In this document: positions 43,951 through 53,309 of the stretch, one piece after another
Layout: every line of letters begins with the position of its first letter
Position numbering within the stretch: the stretch's first letter is position 1
Source of the DNA: Rhodococcus sp. 06-462-5
GTDB taxonomy: Bacteria > Actinomycetota > Actinomycetes > Mycobacteriales > Mycobacteriaceae
DNA length: 64,000 nt
Direction of reading: 5' to 3'
Assembly: GCF_002258315.1 (NCBI RefSeq)
Contig: NZ_NOYD01000001.1
Span: forward strand, 310,001-374,000
The notes under the pieces: model-generated
The model's input: the letters and a program-made list of their open reading frames with translations, nothing else
Databases searched by the model: none
What the model was told of the DNA's origin: nothing
Program-made: the position numbers and the translations under genes

Positions 43951-45027
43951 CTACGCGTATTTTGCGTTCACTCCGTCGTGATGAATCGGGCCGGCGGTAC
44001 GAGTCAGTGGCAGCGCACTACCCCCGCGTCGCACGGCCACGAATTCGGCAGCGATGGCAAGCGCAGTTTCCTCGGGTGTTCTCGCACCCAGGTCGAGGCC
44101 GATGGGAGACTTCAAACGCGCCAGCTCGTGCTCCGTCAGCCCCACCTCGCGTAACCGGGCCGCGCGATCGTCATGAGTCCTGCGCGATCCCATAGCCCCC
44201 ACGAACGCCACGGGCAGTCGCAAAGCTACTTCGAGCAGCGGCACATCGAACTTGGCGTCATGCGTCAGCACGCAGATCACCGTCCGCGAGTCGACCGTAG
44301 TCCGCGCCAAGTAGCTGTGCGGCCATTCGGTCACCACCTCGTCGGCGTCGGGAAACCTGGCAGCAGTGGCAAATACGGGCCGGGCATCGCAGACCGTGAC
44401 TTGGTAGCCGAGAAACTTGCCCACGCGGGCGAGTGCTCCGGCGTAGTCGATGGCTCCGAAGATCAGTAGCCGTGGCGCAGTGGCGTAGGACTGTACGAAC
44501 ACGTCGAGGTCCGGCCTGCACCGCACCGACCGGATGCCGGTACCGCCGGAGTCCAACATTGCCAGCGCCTCACCGACGACCACCGAGTCGACGTCGGAGA
44601 ACCCGGTGCTACCGATCGTGGCCGTGGCGGACACCGCGAGCGACTGCCCGGACTCGGAGAGCACCGTCACCGTGGCCACTGCAGTATCCGATGCGATGGC
44701 CGCGAGCACCGCCCGCGAAGGGCCGAGGCGGACGAAGACTTCGATCACACCCCCGCAGGTCAGACCGACCGCAAAAGCATCGATATCGCTGTAGCCGAAC
44801 GACTCTCGCTTGGACTCGCCGGTCTCGAGCACCTGCAGGCACAGCTCGTACACCGCGCCTTCGACGCACCCGCCCGAGACGCTACCGACGGCCTCACCGT
44901 CGGAGCAGACCGCCATCGCGGCACCCGGAAGCCGTGGAGCACTTCCGGACACCGCGATGACTGTCGCCACTGCGTAGGGAACACCTGCATGGTCCCAGGC
45001 GGTCAGACGATCGACGATCTCTTTCAC
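43951..45027 (-). CDS. XdhC/CoxI-family molybdenum-hydroxylase maturation factor
   Basis: 358 residues. The N-terminal XdhC domain has YAVATVIAVSGSAPRLPGAA, VGSVSGGCVEGAVYELCLQV and DAFAVGLTCGGVIEVFV. A C-terminal Rossmann domain has LLIFGAIDYAGALARVGKFL, VCVLTHDAKFDVPLLE and VGAMGSRRTHDDRAARLREV. These proteins bind and sulfurate molybdenum cofactor and insert it into xanthine dehydrogenase. It lies on the same strand as, and downstream of, the dehydrogenase genes and the purine permease (1-bp gap), consistent with a role in this XDH. Confidence 0.92.
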   Translation of the reverse strand: MKEIVDRLTAWDHAGVPYAVATVIAVSGSAPRLPGAAMAVCSDGEAVGSVSGGCVEGAVYELCLQVLETGESKRESFGYSDIDAFAVGLTCGGVIEVFVRLGPSRAVLAAIASDTAVATVTVLSESGQSLAVSATATIGSTGFSDVDSVVVGEALAMLDSGGTGIRSVRCRPDLDVFVQSYATAPRLLIFGAIDYAGALARVGKFLGYQVTVCDARPVFATAARFPDADEVVTEWPHSYLARTTVDSRTVICVLTHDAKFDVPLLEVALRLPVAFVGAMGSRRTHDDRAARLREVGLTEHELARLKSPIGLDLGARTPEETALAIAAEFVAVRRGGSALPLTRTAGPIHHDGVNAKYA

Positions 45028-45028
45028 G

Positions 45029-46471
45029 TTACGAGATTCCCAACGCTTCTTCGATCGGGTGCAGGGCGAAGTAGACCAGGAAGATGCCCGACATCAGGTA
45101 CAGCAGCCAATGCGTCTGGCGTGCCTTGCCTTTGGCGAGGCGAACGAGGGTGTACGAGATGACACCGGCGGCGACTCCGACGGTGATCGAGTACGTGAAG
45201 GGCATCAGCACGATGGTCAGGAAGGCCGGGATGGCGATTTCGGTGTTCTCCCAGTCGATCTTGCGTACGTGCGTCATCATCAGCGCGCCCACCAGAACCA
45301 GGGCCGGGGCCGCAGCACCCACCGGAACCACGCCGGCCAACGGAGTGAAGAAGATCAGGCTCGTCAGCAATCCGCCGGTGACGACGCTGGCCAGACCGGT
45401 TCGGGCACCTTCGGTGACGCCCGCTGCGGACTCGACGACAGCCGTATTGGCGGAACCGTTGATCGCACCACCGACGATGGCACCGATGCCGTCGACGGTC
45501 AGGATGCGGCTCAATCCCGGCATCCTGCCTTGCTTGTCGACCAGTCCGGCTTCCTCACCGACTCCGAGGATGGTGCCCATGGCATCGAAGAAGCCCGAGA
45601 GAACGAGAGTGAACAGGACGACCGACGCGGTGACGATTCCTGCCCGAGCGAATCCGCCGAACAGGTCGACGTTGAACAGTAGATCGAATTGCGGTGTGGC
45701 GACGATGGAATCGGGCACCTTCGGTACCACGGGACCCCACGCCTCGGGTTCGATGTCGAACACCGAGTTCAAGATGATCGCAAGATTGGTGGCCACGAAG
45801 ATGCCGATCAGCATTGCGCCCGGCACCCTGCGAACGAACAGCATGATCATCAGGATCAGGCCGACGCAGAAGACGAACACGGGCCAGCCGGCGAGCTTGC
45901 CGAACGTGCCGAGGGTGACCGCGGTGGATGCTGCCTCGTGGTGTCCGACGAACCCTGCGTCGACCAGGCCGATGAGCGCGATGAATGCACCGATCCCGAC
46001 GCCGATCGCCTGCTTGAGTACCAGAGGTATGGCATCCATGATGAGTTGCCGAATGCCGGTGAGAGCGAAGACTACGATGACGACGCCCTCGAGAACCACC
46101 AGGCCCATCGCCTGCGGCCAGGTCATGTACGGCGCGGCCTGGAACACCACGATGGGCGTCACCCCGAGGCCGGCCGCCATGGCGAGGGGCGCGTTTCCGA
46201 CGACCCCCATCAGGATGGTCGTCAGACCGGCGGACAATGCCACCATGGTCGACAGCTGAGCGGGATCGAGCGTGGCACCGGTGACGTCGCGGGCATCGCC
46301 GATGATCAGAGGGATGAGAACGATCAGGTAGGCCATGGCCACGAATGTGGTGACGCCACCGCGAATTTCGCGTGAGAGCGTCGAACCGCGGCCGGTGATG
46401 TCGAAGAACTTGTCGATCTGGGATCGACCTCGTCCACTTTGGCGAGTGCTGGATGTGCGTACGTCGGTCAT
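45029..46471 (-). CDS. AzgA-type NCS2 purine permease
   Basis: 480 residues from the ATG at 46471. About thirteen helices. AzgA signatures are GGVTTFVAMAYLIVLIPLII, GNAPLAMAAGLGVTPIVVF, the Gly-rich DAMGTILGVGEEAGLVDKQG, TVDGIGAIVGGAINGSANTA and VVESAAGVTEGARTGLAS. The motif set is that of adenine/guanine/hypoxanthine carriers, distinct from the urate-type permease at 30609. It lies between xdhC and the XDH operon, so it probably imports guanine or hypoxanthine to feed these enzymes. Confidence 0.92.
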   Translation of the reverse strand: MTDVRTSSTRQSGRGRSQIDKFFDITGRGSTLSREIRGGVTTFVAMAYLIVLIPLIIGDARDVTGATLDPAQLSTMVALSAGLTTILMGVVGNAPLAMAAGLGVTPIVVFQAAPYMTWPQAMGLVVLEGVVIVVFALTGIRQLIMDAIPLVLKQAIGVGIGAFIALIGLVDAGFVGHHEAASTAVTLGTFGKLAGWPVFVFCVGLILMIMLFVRRVPGAMLIGIFVATNLAIILNSVFDIEPEAWGPVVPKVPDSIVATPQFDLLFNVDLFGGFARAGIVTASVVLFTLVLSGFFDAMGTILGVGEEAGLVDKQGRMPGLSRILTVDGIGAIVGGAINGSANTAVVESAAGVTEGARTGLASVVTGGLLTSLIFFTPLAGVVPVGAAAPALVLVGALMMTHVRKIDWENTEIAIPAFLTIVLMPFTYSITVGVAAGVISYTLVRLAKGKARQTHWLLYLMSGIFLVYFALHPIEEALGIS

Positions 46472-46593
46472 GATCGGCCCTCCCAGGGCGTGATCAACCT
46501 CGTCGAGCGTGGGGCCGGGCCGACGTGCCGGGGGAGTTGGCGTCGGTGCGGTTGTGCCGGAGAAGGTTTCGTCGAATGGTGATGGAACTCGGA

Positions 46594-48918
46594 TCAGCTG
46601 TTGATGATGTGTTCGGGTCGAACGGGCACGCGGGTCAACGCGAGCCCGGTTGCATTGCGGATGGCTGCGACCACGGCGGGCGTCGACGAGAGGGTGGGTG
46701 GCTCGCCCGCTCCGCGAAGACCGTACGGTGCCAGGGGATCCGGGTTCTCGAGGATGTCCAGCTTCATGGGCGGCATGTCCAGAATGGTCGGAATCAGGTA
46801 GTCGGTGAACGACGGGTTCTTCACCAGACCGTCCACGACGACGATTTCTTCCATCACCGCGAGACCGAGTCCCTGCGCTGTGCCGCCGTGGATCTGGCCT
46901 TCGAGCGAGAGCCGGTTGAGGATCTTGCCGACGTCCTGCACGGCCGCCATCTCGACGACCTTGACCAGACCGAGTTCGACGTCGACGTCCACCACGGCGC
47001 GATGGACACACAGGGCGAGCTGGGTGTGGCTCGCTCCTTGCCCGGTGACCGGATCCATTCCGCTGGTGGGGCGATGGTGGAATTCACGCGTCTGCTCGAT
47101 GACCCGGTCGCCGAGTACGTCCTCGATCGTCGCCAGCACACCGTCGGTGGCCGAGACGATCTTGCCGCCGTCGAGGCTCAGGTCTGCCACCGCGCGGCCC
47201 AGGTACAGGCCGGCCAGGACGAACACCGCCTCACGGACGGCCTCGCAGGCGGTCTTGACTGCGCCGCCGGTCATGTACGACTGCCGCGACGCGGACGAGG
47301 AGCCGGCATTGCCGACCTTGGTATCGGCGGGATGGATAACGACCTTGGTGACGCCGAGCTCGGTGCGCGCGATCTGCGCCTCCAATGTCACCAGGCCCTG
47401 TCCGACCTCGGCCGCGGCGGTGTGAACCAATGCTGTTGCCTCGCCACCGATCACCTCCAGTCGAACGCGCGCGGTGGAGTAGTCGTCGTAGTTCTCGGAG
47501 AAGCAGATGTTCTTGATGCCGACGCCGTAACCGATCCCGCGTACGACGCCTTCGCCGTGGGTGGTCTGCGATGCCCCACCCGGCAGATTACGGATGTCCG
47601 ACGCGTCCACGGGGGCAGGCAGTTCCATCGCCTCGGCTCGGGCGAGCATCTCGGCGAGTGGGGCGGGCGCTTCGATGACCTGGCCGGTTGCCAGGATCGA
47701 TCCCTGGCTGACGGCGTTGATCTGGCGGATCGCCACCGGACCGATGCCGCAGGCCTCGCCGAGCTTGTCCATCATGGACTCGTATGCGAAACATGCTTGC
47801 ACTGCGCCGAATCCACGCATTGCGCCGCACGGCGGGTTGTTGGTGTACACCCCGTACGCATCGATCTCGATGTTGGGGATGACGTACGGTCCGACGCCGA
47901 GAGAGGCGGCGTTGCCGACCACGTTGAGGGTGGCAGAGGTGTACGCGCCGCCATCGAGGATGATCTCGACATCGGCGAACACGAGTTTGCCGTCGCGGGT
48001 CGCGCCGTACTCGTAGTGCATCTGCGCGGGGTGGCGGTGCACGTGTCCGAAGAACGATTCGTAGCGGTTGTAGACGATCTTGACCGGCTTGCCGGTGTGC
48101 ATGGCGAGCATCGCCGCATGGATCTGCATCGAGAGGTCCTCGCGGCCACCGAACGCCCCACCGACGCCGGCCAGCGTCATCCGGATCTTCTCCTCGGGCA
48201 GTCCGAGGCACGGCCCGATCTGGGCGAGGTCGTTGTGCATCCACTGTGTCGCGACGTAGAGGTCGATTCCGCCGTCCTCGGCAGGCACGGCCAGTCCCGA
48301 TTCGGGTCCCAGGAATGCCTGATCCTGAATCCCGACGGCGAAGTCGCTGCTGACGATCACGTCTGCGGTCGCCCGAGCGGCGGCGACGTTGCCGACGCGC
48401 ACCGGCTGATGCCGCGCCACCCCGCCGCGTTCCTGCACCTTCGGGTAGTCCGGGTCCAGCGCGGCGCGTCGGGCATCGGTCAGAGGCTCGAGCACGTCGT
48501 AGACCACGACGATCTTCTCCATTGCGCGCCGGGCAGTTTCGGGATGATCGGCAGCGATCAGGGCGATCGGCTCGCCCTCGTGCCGCACCTCTTCGAAGGC
48601 CAACACCGGCTGATCCCACGTGTGGTCGAGGCCGAAGCATTTGCGTCCCGGCACGTCCTCGTGGGTGAGTACTGCCTCGACGCCGGGTGTTGCCAGCGCC
48701 TTCGAGATGTCGACGGAGACGATCTTCGCCCGAGGATGCGGGCTGCGAAGCGTTGCGCCCCAGAGCATGCCGTCGATGAACAGGTCCGACGAATATGCGA
48801 ACTCGCCCTTGACCTTCAGGGTGCCGTCGGGTCGCAGAGGGCTGTCGCCGACGCGGCCGCGTCCCGGTGCGGGGATGTCGGCGGGAGCTTGCCGGGGTGT
48901 GGTGGTCGGGGCGCTCAC
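46594..48918 (-). CDS. Xanthine dehydrogenase, molybdopterin-binding subunit
   Basis: 774 residues from a GTG at 48918 with GGAGGA at ideal spacing, overlapping the upstream stop (GTGA). Molybdenum-hydroxylase motifs are GGAFGGREDLSMQIHAAM, PCGAMRGFGAVQACFAYESM, AAAEVGQGLVTLEAQIA, SSSASRQSYMTGGAV and the catalytic Glu in YGLRGAGEPPTLSSTP. It binds Moco and hydroxylates hypoxanthine/xanthine to urate together with the FeS (50264) and FAD (50741) subunits. The deaminase gene sits between it and the other subunits. Confidence 0.93.
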   Translation of the reverse strand: MSAPTTTPRQAPADIPAPGRGRVGDSPLRPDGTLKVKGEFAYSSDLFIDGMLWGATLRSPHPRAKIVSVDISKALATPGVEAVLTHEDVPGRKCFGLDHTWDQPVLAFEEVRHEGEPIALIAADHPETARRAMEKIVVVYDVLEPLTDARRAALDPDYPKVQERGGVARHQPVRVGNVAAARATADVIVSSDFAVGIQDQAFLGPESGLAVPAEDGGIDLYVATQWMHNDLAQIGPCLGLPEEKIRMTLAGVGGAFGGREDLSMQIHAAMLAMHTGKPVKIVYNRYESFFGHVHRHPAQMHYEYGATRDGKLVFADVEIILDGGAYTSATLNVVGNAASLGVGPYVIPNIEIDAYGVYTNNPPCGAMRGFGAVQACFAYESMMDKLGEACGIGPVAIRQINAVSQGSILATGQVIEAPAPLAEMLARAEAMELPAPVDASDIRNLPGGASQTTHGEGVVRGIGYGVGIKNICFSENYDDYSTARVRLEVIGGEATALVHTAAAEVGQGLVTLEAQIARTELGVTKVVIHPADTKVGNAGSSSASRQSYMTGGAVKTACEAVREAVFVLAGLYLGRAVADLSLDGGKIVSATDGVLATIEDVLGDRVIEQTREFHHRPTSGMDPVTGQGASHTQLALCVHRAVVDVDVELGLVKVVEMAAVQDVGKILNRLSLEGQIHGGTAQGLGLAVMEEIVVVDGLVKNPSFTDYLIPTILDMPPMKLDILENPDPLAPYGLRGAGEPPTLSSTPAVVAAIRNATGLALTRVPVRPEHIINS

Positions 48919-50267
48919 AGCACGTCCTCCGCGAGTTTCATCAGGCGACGGTGCGCATCGGCTCCGGCGCGGCCTATTTCGTCCTGCGGTGCGCTGGTCA
49001 ACACGTCGTTCTCGACGATCGTTCGACCGCCCACCATCAACCGTGCCAGCGGTGGTGTCTGCCCGTACGCGAACGCAACGACGGGGTCGTCCACGGCCGA
49101 GTAGAAGCCGTCGGTGCGCCAGATCGCGATGTCGGCCAGCTTGCCGACCTCGAGCGATCCGATCTCGCTCTGACGTCCCAGTACCGTTGCTCCGCCCAGT
49201 GTTCCGATCTCGAGTGCCTGACGCGCCGTCAGCGCAGTGGGTCCGTACTTGGCCCGCTGCATGTACATCGCCTGTCGCACTTCGCCGGCCAGCGGCACCA
49301 TTTCGGCCGAGGCGGAACCGTCGACTCCGAGGCCGACGGGCGCACCGGCGGCGAGCAGGTCCGAGATCCGGGCGATACCCGCGCCGAGTCGTGCGTTGGA
49401 ACTCGGGCAGTGGGCGGTACCGGTGCCGGTGGCCGCGATCTTCGCGATATCGGAATCGTGCAGGTGTACCGCGTGGGCGAACCATACATCGTCGCCCAGC
49501 CAGCCGACCTGCTCCATGTATTCGACCGGGGTGCAGTTCATCTGAGCGAGGCAGTGCTCTTCCTCGTCCAGGGTCTCGGCCAGATGCGTGTGCAGCCGAA
49601 CACCTTTGGCGCGGGCGAGCCCTGCGGACTCCACGAGCAACTCTTTACTGATGGAGAACGGTGAGCACGGTGCGACCGCGATGCGGAGCATCGAACCGAA
49701 GGAGGCGTCGTGGTAGGTGTCGATGGCCTCGGCGGTGGCGGTGAGGATGTCGTCGAGCGATTCGACCACCTCGTCCGGTGGCAGACCGCCGTCGGACACA
49801 CCCCGGTCCATCGACCCTCGGCACGGCTGGAAGCGCACGCCGATGCGTCGTGCTGCATCGATCTCGGCCGCGAACAGATCGCCTCGGCCCTTGGGAAAGA
49901 TGTAATGGTGATCGGTGCTCGTGGTGCACCCCGACTTCGCGAGCCAACCGAGGCCGGCCGCGGCAGCACCTCCGACGACCTCGGCATCCATTTTGGACCA
50001 CGGCTTGTAGAGTGCGACAAGCCATTCGAAGAGCGTGTTGTCCTTGGCGAGGCCCTGAGACGCCCACTGGTAGAGGTGGTGGTGGGTATTGACGAGTCCA
50101 GGGGTGACGAGGCAGCCGGACGCGTCGATCGTCTCGGCCCCGGCGATCACCGGTGCCGGGCCCGAACCGATGGCGCTGATCGTGTTGCCCTCGACAACGA
50201 GGTATCCGGAGGGGATTTCGTCCCCGACGATGGGAGCGATGTACGCACCCGAGATCACCGTGGTCAT
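48915..50267 (-). CDS. Guanine / 8-oxoguanine deaminase-type amidohydrolase
   Basis: 450 residues from the ATG at 50267 (ATGA overlap with the FeS-subunit gene). It is an amidohydrolase of the TrzN/ATZ-like group. Metal ligands are in TPGLVNTHHHLYQWASQGLA (HxH), RLHTHLAETLDEEEHCLAQM, AHAVHLHDSDIAKIAATG and GLGVDGSASAEMVPLAGEVR. Motifs resemble 8-oxoguanine deaminases more than GuaD-type guanine deaminase. If correct, 8-oxoguanine would become urate directly and guanine would become xanthine. Its position between XDH subunits, coupled by overlaps on both sides, ties it to purine salvage/catabolism. Confidence 0.85.
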   Translation of the reverse strand: MTTVISGAYIAPIVGDEIPSGYLVVEGNTISAIGSGPAPVIAGAETIDASGCLVTPGLVNTHHHLYQWASQGLAKDNTLFEWLVALYKPWSKMDAEVVGGAAAAGLGWLAKSGCTTSTDHHYIFPKGRGDLFAAEIDAARRIGVRFQPCRGSMDRGVSDGGLPPDEVVESLDDILTATAEAIDTYHDASFGSMLRIAVAPCSPFSISKELLVESAGLARAKGVRLHTHLAETLDEEEHCLAQMNCTPVEYMEQVGWLGDDVWFAHAVHLHDSDIAKIAATGTGTAHCPSSNARLGAGIARISDLLAAGAPVGLGVDGSASAEMVPLAGEVRQAMYMQRAKYGPTALTARQALEIGTLGGATVLGRQSEIGSLEVGKLADIAIWRTDGFYSAVDDPVVAFAYGQTPPLARLMVGGRTIVENDVLTSAPQDEIGRAGADAHRRLMKLAEDVL

Positions 50268-50737
50268 TTGGCTTCGGCCTTTCGAGTTGCTGCGAGCCGT
50301 ACGGCATCGAGGATCTTTTCGTATCCGGTGCAGCGGCAGAGGTTTCCGGCGAGAGATTCGCGAATTTCGACGTCCGACGGGTTGGGAACGCGCTCGATCA
50401 GATCGTGGGCCTGGACCACGAGTCCCGGCGTACAGAATCCGCATTGGACGGCCCCGCACTCGACGAACGCTTCTTGCATCGGGTCGAGCTTCTCGCCGTC
50501 GGCGAGGCCCTCGACGGTACGGATCTCGCGGCCCTCGACCTGACCGGCCGCCACCAGGCAGGCGCAGGCCGGAATGCCGTCGAGATAGACGGTGCACGAG
50601 CCGCATTCGCCTTGTTCGCACGCGTTCTTGGATCCGGGCAGTCCCATGCGTTCGCGCATCAGGTACAGCAGACTCTCGCCCTCCCAGACGTCGTCGGCTT
50701 CCATGTCTTTACCGTTGATGGTGCAGTTGACTCGCAT
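50264..50737 (-). CDS. Xanthine dehydrogenase, 2Fe-2S subunit
   Basis: 157 residues with both iron-sulfur clusters of the molybdenum-hydroxylase family: plant-ferredoxin type Cys40, Cys45, Cys48 and Cys60 (NACEQGECGSCTVYLDGIPA), and the helical cluster Cys99, Cys102, Cys134 and Cys136 (AVQCGFCTPG and AGNLCRCTGY). It passes electrons from the Moco subunit to FAD. It starts 3 nt after the FAD gene's stop and overlaps the deaminase start. All ligands are present. Confidence 0.96.
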   Translation of the reverse strand: MRVNCTINGKDMEADDVWEGESLLYLMRERMGLPGSKNACEQGECGSCTVYLDGIPACACLVAAGQVEGREIRTVEGLADGEKLDPMQEAFVECGAVQCGFCTPGLVVQAHDLIERVPNPSDVEIRESLAGNLCRCTGYEKILDAVRLAATRKAEAK

Positions 50738-50740
50738 GTT

Positions 50741-51607
50741 TCAGGCCACCTTCCGTGCGGCTGTGAGGTCCCGCCATGCCCAGCCCAGTGTTCGCCGGGC
50801 CATCACGGACAGGGCGTGCTTGCGGTAATCGGCAGTGCCACGTACGTCGTCGATGGGACTTGCTGCTGCACTGACCAATCGGCCGAACTCCTCCGACACC
50901 CGAGGATCGAGGGCACCGTCCCACTCGAGTTCGGCCGCGAGGTAGTTCTCGGCATCGTAAGCCCGGCGCGGCGTCGGCGCAGCGGAGCCGAGACCGGTAC
51001 CGACGCGACCCTCCTGCGGAAACAGTGCGATCGAGAACGAGCAGACGGCGATGACCATGGCGTTGCGGGTGCCGATCTTCGAGAAGTACTGCGGCCCTGC
51101 TGCCGGTGCCACGTGGAAGGCGCGGATGAGTTCGTCGGGCTTGCACGAGTTCCGTTTGACGCCGAGGTAGAACTCGGTCGCGGGGATCATCCGTACGCCG
51201 CGTGCCGCCGATTCCACTTCCACGGTGGCACCTGCAGCGAGCAGGGGTGCGTGCAGATCGCCTGCGGGTGACGCGCCGCCGAGGTTGCCGCCGACGGTGC
51301 CGCGATTGCGGATCTGCGGTGAACCGACCGTGCGGGACGCCTGGGCGATGCCGGGAAGCTTGTCTCCCAGCTCGGCGATGATGCGTACGTACGGCACACC
51401 GGCTCCCACCCGCAGGGTGCCGTCGGGAAGCTGTTCCCACTCGGTCAGCTCGGTGATCGGGTTCAGGTCCAGCAATCCCCCCGGACGATGCAGATCGAAG
51501 TTCATCTCGACCATGACGTCGGTGCCGCCCTGGATGGGCACCACGTCGACATCGTCGGCCTTTGCGGCCAACGCGTCGCTCCAGGTCTGTGGTCGCAGGA
51601 ATTGCAT
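50741..51607 (-). CDS. Xanthine dehydrogenase, FAD-binding subunit
   Basis: 288 residues from the ATG at 51607. The FAD-binding signature of CoxM/XdhB-type proteins is present: VDVVPIQGGTDVMVEMNFDL, VGAGVPYVRIIAEL, IRNRGTVGGNLGGASPAGDL and MVIAVCSFSIAL, with a C-terminal CO-dehydrogenase flavoprotein domain (about 180-285). It accepts electrons from the FeS subunit and passes them to NAD+. First gene of the XDH operon, divergent from pucR with a 147-bp spacer holding a possible regulatory repeat. Confidence 0.93.
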   Translation of the reverse strand: MQFLRPQTWSDALAAKADDVDVVPIQGGTDVMVEMNFDLHRPGGLLDLNPITELTEWEQLPDGTLRVGAGVPYVRIIAELGDKLPGIAQASRTVGSPQIRNRGTVGGNLGGASPAGDLHAPLLAAGATVEVESAARGVRMIPATEFYLGVKRNSCKPDELIRAFHVAPAAGPQYFSKIGTRNAMVIAVCSFSIALFPQEGRVGTGLGSAAPTPRRAYDAENYLAAELEWDGALDPRVSEEFGRLVSAAASPIDDVRGTADYRKHALSVMARRTLGWAWRDLTAARKVA

Positions 51608-51713
51608 ATCTTTGCTCTCCGCTCGCTGTCTGCATATCAAGTTCACCCAGTACAGCCGCCGGGCGCGATACGAACGAGAGACAGGAACGACGAAGTATGA
51701 CGGCGATCACAGT

Positions 51714-51734
51714 GTAGGTTTTGGAGGATCCTAC
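51714..51734. promoter_or_regulatory. Inverted repeat between the XDH operon and pucR
   Basis: GTAGG and CCTAC (51714-51718, 51730-51734) with an 11-bp spacer that itself contains TGGAGGATC. It lies 20 bp upstream of the pucR start. It may be a PucR site or a leader hairpin; the arms are short. Confidence 0.35.
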
Positions 51735-51754
51735 GAAGAGGAGGTCGATTCACC

Positions 51755-53260
51755 GTGAGGCTGCGTGATCTCGCCGATCTCCCCGATCTGAAGCTGCAGC
51801 CGATCGTCGCGCCCGAGCACTTCGATCCGACCATCAGATGGGTCGTGACCACCGACATGCTCGATCCGAGCCGCTACCTCAGTGGCGGAGAACTGGTCCT
51901 GACCGGTCTGATGTGGCGGACGGGCCCTGAGGACTCGATGACCTTCGTACGGGCGGTGTCCAAGGCCGGCATCGCAGCGCTGGCGGCGTCCGACGACGGC
52001 GTGGTGCCCGACGATCTGGTGGACGCCTGCCTCGAGCACGGGCTACCGCTCTTTCGTGTACCCGCCGACATTGCTTTCGCCACGGTCACCGAGAGCGTCG
52101 TCCGGCAATTGTCGACGGCGAGAGCCTCGGACCTGAGTCTCGTGCTCGACCGGCATCGGCGCCTCGTGGCGAGCGCAGGCCCTGGCGGCGGATTGGGGCC
52201 GCTGCTGGAGATGGTGAGTTCCGATCTGGGCATGAACTGCTGGGTGGTCACTGCGTCGGGACGGGTACTCGCCGGATCCGACAACCCGCCGGACACCGAG
52301 GCCGTGGCGCAGGAATTCATGACGTCGGTGCGGCTGCCGCGGTACTGCCGAGAGCAGCGCGTGTCGGTGTTCGCCGTCGATGGAGAGTCCGCACCGCGGG
52401 TCGTGGATTGGTTCGTGGCATTCGAAAGCGATTGGCAGACATGGGATGCACCGAGGCTGTCTCTGGCCGGGCAGCTGGCGTCGATCGTGGCCGTGGAGCG
52501 CGGTCGCGTCGACGACCGTCTCTCGGGGTCGGGAATTCTGGCCCAGGAATTCGTGCGCGCGATCGTCGGGGGCGCGACGTCCGCCGACATCCTCGCCCAG
52601 ATGCACGTCATCGGACTCGATATCGAAACACGTTACGCTGCAGTGGCTGTGGCCACATCGGGCGAACCGCTGCGGCTCGGTGAGCTACGTCCACTGTTGC
52701 GAGAAGTGCTGGCACCGTTGGAGATCACGGTCGGGATCGTCGACGACGAGGCCATCGCGTTGGTGGAGGCGCGAACCGACCGAACCGATTCCGTTCGGCG
52801 AGCCGTCGACACACTGGCACCGGGGCTGATCGGTAGCGGTACCTCGATCGGTGTCAGCGCTCCGACCGCGCCCGCCGACATCCGAAGCGCGATCGAGGAA
52901 GCGCGCTACGCCCGCCGGCTCGCCGAGCGCCGCGGCTCGGACTGCAGCGTCGTCGGGCACGATGAATTGGCCACGCTGACAATACTTCTCGCCAACGTAC
53001 CCGACGACGTGCGACGCATGTTCACCTCTAGGCTGTTGACTCCCCTCGTGGACTACGACGACCTGCACAACAGTGATCTCGTCGAGACACTGTCGGTGTA
53101 CCTCGACACCAACGGTGCCTGGACGCGTTGTGCCGAACAACTGCACATGCACGTCAATTCCGTCCGATATCGCATCCAGCGCATCGAGGAACTCACCGGT
53201 CGTGATCTGTCGCGACTGGAGGACAGAATCGAGTTCTACTTGGCACTTCGGCTCAGATGA
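51755..53260 (+). CDS. PucR-family purine catabolism regulator
   Basis: 501 residues. An N-terminal PucR domain (about 8-130) has LKLQPIVAPEHFDPTIRWVV and VPDDLVDACLEHGLPLFRVP. A CdaR-like middle region (about 260-400) precedes the C-terminal HTH_30 (about 445-498), with DLVETLSVYLDTNGAWTRCA, LHMHVNSVRYRIQRIEELTG and LEDRIEFYLALRLR. A strong GAGGAGG lies before its GTG start. PucR proteins activate purine-degradation genes in response to purine breakdown products such as allantoin. It is divergent from the XDH operon, its probable target. Confidence 0.92.
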   Translation: MRLRDLADLPDLKLQPIVAPEHFDPTIRWVVTTDMLDPSRYLSGGELVLTGLMWRTGPEDSMTFVRAVSKAGIAALAASDDGVVPDDLVDACLEHGLPLFRVPADIAFATVTESVVRQLSTARASDLSLVLDRHRRLVASAGPGGGLGPLLEMVSSDLGMNCWVVTASGRVLAGSDNPPDTEAVAQEFMTSVRLPRYCREQRVSVFAVDGESAPRVVDWFVAFESDWQTWDAPRLSLAGQLASIVAVERGRVDDRLSGSGILAQEFVRAIVGGATSADILAQMHVIGLDIETRYAAVAVATSGEPLRLGELRPLLREVLAPLEITVGIVDDEAIALVEARTDRTDSVRRAVDTLAPGLIGSGTSIGVSAPTAPADIRSAIEEARYARRLAERRGSDCSVVGHDELATLTILLANVPDDVRRMFTSRLLTPLVDYDDLHNSDLVETLSVYLDTNGAWTRCAEQLHMHVNSVRYRIQRIEELTGRDLSRLEDRIEFYLALRLR

Positions 53261-53309
53261 CCAGTGTGGGCGGGAGTGGAGCCTGCGGAACGACCCATAG
53301 ACTGGGGTC

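Noticed and set aside
46525-49104. 859-codon plus-strand open frame
   Set aside because: Antisense to the xanthine dehydrogenase Moco subunit, whose motifs and codon bias are unambiguous.
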